Source: Lentihominibacter faecis
GTDB lineage: Bacteria > Bacillota > Clostridia > Peptostreptococcales > Anaerovoracaceae
Assembly (NCBI RefSeq): GCF_014306095.1
Contig: NZ_JACRWC010000022.1
Coordinates: 1 to 7,848, forward strand
Length of the DNA: 7,848 bases
Direction: 5' to 3'
Part shown: positions 7,293 through 7,848 of the stretch, piece by piece
How positions within the stretch are numbered: the stretch's first letter is position 1
How the letters are laid out: each line of letters begins with the position of its first letter
Position numbers and translations under genes: made by a program
Notes under the pieces: model-generated
Seen by the model: the letters and a program-made list of their open reading frames with translations, nothing else
Databases searched by the model: none
Told to the model about the DNA's origin: nothing

Positions 7293-7322
7293 AAAAAAAG
7301 ACAGGGTGAATAATCCCTGTCT
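7293..7322 (-). terminator. Intrinsic terminator of the glycine riboswitch
   Basis: AGACAGGG (7322-7315) pairs perfectly with CCCTGTCT (7306-7299) around an 8-nt loop, and an unbroken U-run reaches to 7293. It lies about 45 nt past the aptamer and about 190 nt before gcvT, the usual place for the expression platform of a transcription-attenuating riboswitch. A second copy of AGACAGGG lies 20 nt upstream (7342-7335) and could in principle pair with the same 3' arm. Confidence 0.92.
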
Positions 7323-7357
7323 GGGATCACTTTTCCCTGTCTAAATGACAATCCAGA
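7320..7357 (-). promoter_or_regulatory. Probable ghost-aptamer stem acting as antiterminator
   Basis: After the aptamer comes GGACGGACCUCUGGA, which resembles the linker and the first P1 strand of a second glycine aptamer, but no second core follows. Instead UCUGGAU (7357-7351) pairs with AUCCCAGA (7327-7320) with one bulged C, enclosing a small hairpin UGUC/GACA. This is like the ghost stem described for singlet glycine riboswitches. Its last three bases (AGA) are also the first bases of the terminator 5' arm, so the two cannot form fully at once. The assignment is inferred from base pairing. Confidence 0.55.
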
Positions 7358-7367
7358 GGTCCGTCCG

Positions 7368-7539
7368 GATCCAATTCTTTTTGCCTGAGAGTTTCAAGTA
7401 CCTGTATCAACAGGTTCGCTCTTGCCCCTTCGGCGCTGCTGTGATCTGCAAAGCATAGGTTGGAGATTTTTTCCTAAAAAGGGTTTCTTGTCTTCGCAGA
7501 GGTTTCGTTCGTTTTAAAAACAGCAGTCTCTCTTGGATC
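7368..7539 (-). ncRNA. Glycine riboswitch, single aptamer with extended P2
   Basis: This is a glycine-binding aptamer in the gcvT leader. P1 is GAUCCAA (7539-7533) with UUGGAUC (7374-7368). The conserved GAGAGAC follows, then P2, the core GCGCCGAAGGGGC (7436-7424), P3 with CAAG/CUUG and a terminal ACCUGU/ACAGGU hairpin (7415-7400), and the conserved CUCUCAGGCAAAA (7391-7379). P2 is CUGCUGU (7526-7520) with ACAGCAG (7442-7436). Instead of a short loop it encloses 77 nt with its own 9-bp stem (7500-7492 with 7453-7445). Upstream, UCCG (7550-7547) can pair with CGGA (7367-7364) beside P1, like the leader-linker helix of this class. In gcv operons this class switches expression on when glycine is high, and the nearby ghost stem and terminator fit that. 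Confidence 0.94.
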
Positions 7540-7570
7540 TTTCAACCGGAAATATTAGTGATGTTTCATT

Positions 7571-7600
7571 ATTATAGCGTGGAATCATGCGGATTGTCAA
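7571..7600 (-). promoter_or_regulatory. Sigma-A promoter of the gcv operon
   Basis: On the minus strand TTGACA (7600-7595) and TATAAT (7576-7571), both perfect consensus, stand 18 bp apart. Transcription should start near 7564, about 25 nt before riboswitch P1, giving a leader of about 460 nt. Such a strong promoter fits control by attenuation rather than by an activator. The start site itself is inferred from spacing. Confidence 0.9.
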
Positions 7601-7697
7601 TATGTTTGGAAACAGAGACGAAAAGTAGGAAAGAGTGGAATAGACGGTGGCGAAAAAGCAGGTCTATATGTGTAAAATCCGAGAGATCCGGTCGCTG

Positions 7698-7723
7698 CGT
7701 TCCGATTTGTACATATCGGAACG
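7698..7723. repeat. 26-bp near-perfect palindrome
   Basis: CGTTCCGAT (7698-7706) is repeated inverted as ATCGGAACG (7715-7723), and the centre TGTACA is itself palindromic. Only one position pair (7707/7714) breaks the symmetry. Symmetry this complete, with no U-run next to it, resembles an operator for a dimeric repressor, though an RNA hairpin is possible. It lies about 100 bp upstream of the gcv -35 box, too far for a simple repressor site of that promoter. The regulator is unknown. Confidence 0.6.
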
Positions 7724-7731
7724 TGTAAGCA

Positions 7732-7769
7732 AAAACGAGGCGTCCCGGTTTCCACAGGTGCCTCGTTTT
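7732..7769 (-). terminator. Terminator-like hairpin upstream of the operon
   Basis: AAAACGAGGC (7732-7741) pairs perfectly with GCCTCGTTTT (7760-7769) around an 18-nt loop. On the minus strand the stem ends in five U residues (7735-7731), better than on the plus strand. It would separate the gcv operon from a minus-strand gene beyond the right edge, and could be bidirectional. Confidence 0.7.
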
Positions 7770-7848
7770 CGTAAGGGGTCTTATGCTGTCCAAAACTTGA
7801 CAGCGCTAGGATTAGATGTTTTCTCTTTATTCTATATCCACAATATCT

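Larger units (their letters stand above)
7601..7848. other. Upstream flank without a convincing gene
   Basis: No reading frame here has a start with a ribosome binding site or recognisable protein motifs. A minus-strand frame stays open from the right edge to about 7598, but it runs through the hairpin at 7732-7769 and reads as low-quality sequence. Another minus frame stops at 7827-7829 after only six codons and might be the tail of a gene beyond the edge. The stretch holds the near-palindrome at 7698-7723, the terminator-like hairpin at 7732-7769 and a small hairpin at 7785-7804 (GCTGTC/GACAGC). Confidence 0.5.

Noticed and set aside
7320..7366. A complete second glycine aptamer
   Set aside because: The linker and first strand are present, but there is no second GCCGAAGG-type core and no second CUCUCAGG, so only a ghost stem can be supported.
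7572..7793. Minus-strand 73-codon open frame upstream of the operon
   Set aside because: It overlaps the -35/-10 promoter, the 26-bp palindrome and the hairpin at 7732-7769, has no ribosome binding site and shows no conserved motif.
7797..7834. TTGACA on the plus strand as a promoter
   Set aside because: There is no acceptable -10 box at 16-18 bp, the best match is about 26 bp away, and the TTGACA is part of a small hairpin.

Overview
The window holds one complete minus-strand operon for the glycine cleavage system (GCS) with its control region. Read from right to left it runs: consensus sigma-A promoter (about 7571-7600), glycine riboswitch with an intrinsic terminator (7293-7539), a further structured leader (7105-7292), gcvT, gcvH, gcvPA, gcvPB, lplA and lpdA, then terminator hairpins at 71-150. 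The six genes fill 160-7104 with gaps of 40, 20, 3, 75 and 66 nt. No other convincing gene is visible.

The organism is most likely an anaerobic member of Bacillota, probably class Clostridia. The P-protein is split into two genes (GcvPA/GcvPB), ribosome binding sites are strong (AAGGAGG type), a glycine riboswitch acts through a terminator, and a lipoate-protein ligase sits inside the operon. Base composition looks moderately GC-rich, so a low-GC Clostridium is unlikely. The genus cannot be named from the sequence alone.

How the genes work together: GcvPA/PB decarboxylates glycine with PLP and passes the aminomethyl group to the lipoyl arm of GcvH (Lys63). GcvT moves the one-carbon unit to tetrahydrofolate and releases ammonia. 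LpdA reoxidises the dihydrolipoyl arm with NAD+. LplA attaches lipoate to GcvH, so the operon carries the whole reaction cycle plus its cofactor loading. The system is reversible and could also run towards glycine synthesis. Which way it runs here cannot be told from the sequence.

The regulatory region is the most interesting part. The riboswitch has a single aptamer core with a very long P2 arm. A short 'ghost' stem stands where a second aptamer would be, and its 3' strand overlaps the 5' arm of the terminator, which suggests an ON switch. Downstream of the terminator are a 10-bp hairpin and a 74-nt element with two mutually exclusive stems, neither of which I can assign. A terminator-like hairpin lies between gcvPB and lplA.

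Flanks: at the left end, positions 1-70 show no clear gene, and two adjacent hairpins suggest convergent transcription from outside the window. At the right end, 7601-7848 shows no convincing gene. It holds a 26-bp near-palindrome, a terminator-like hairpin and a possible, weakly supported, insertion-sequence end.
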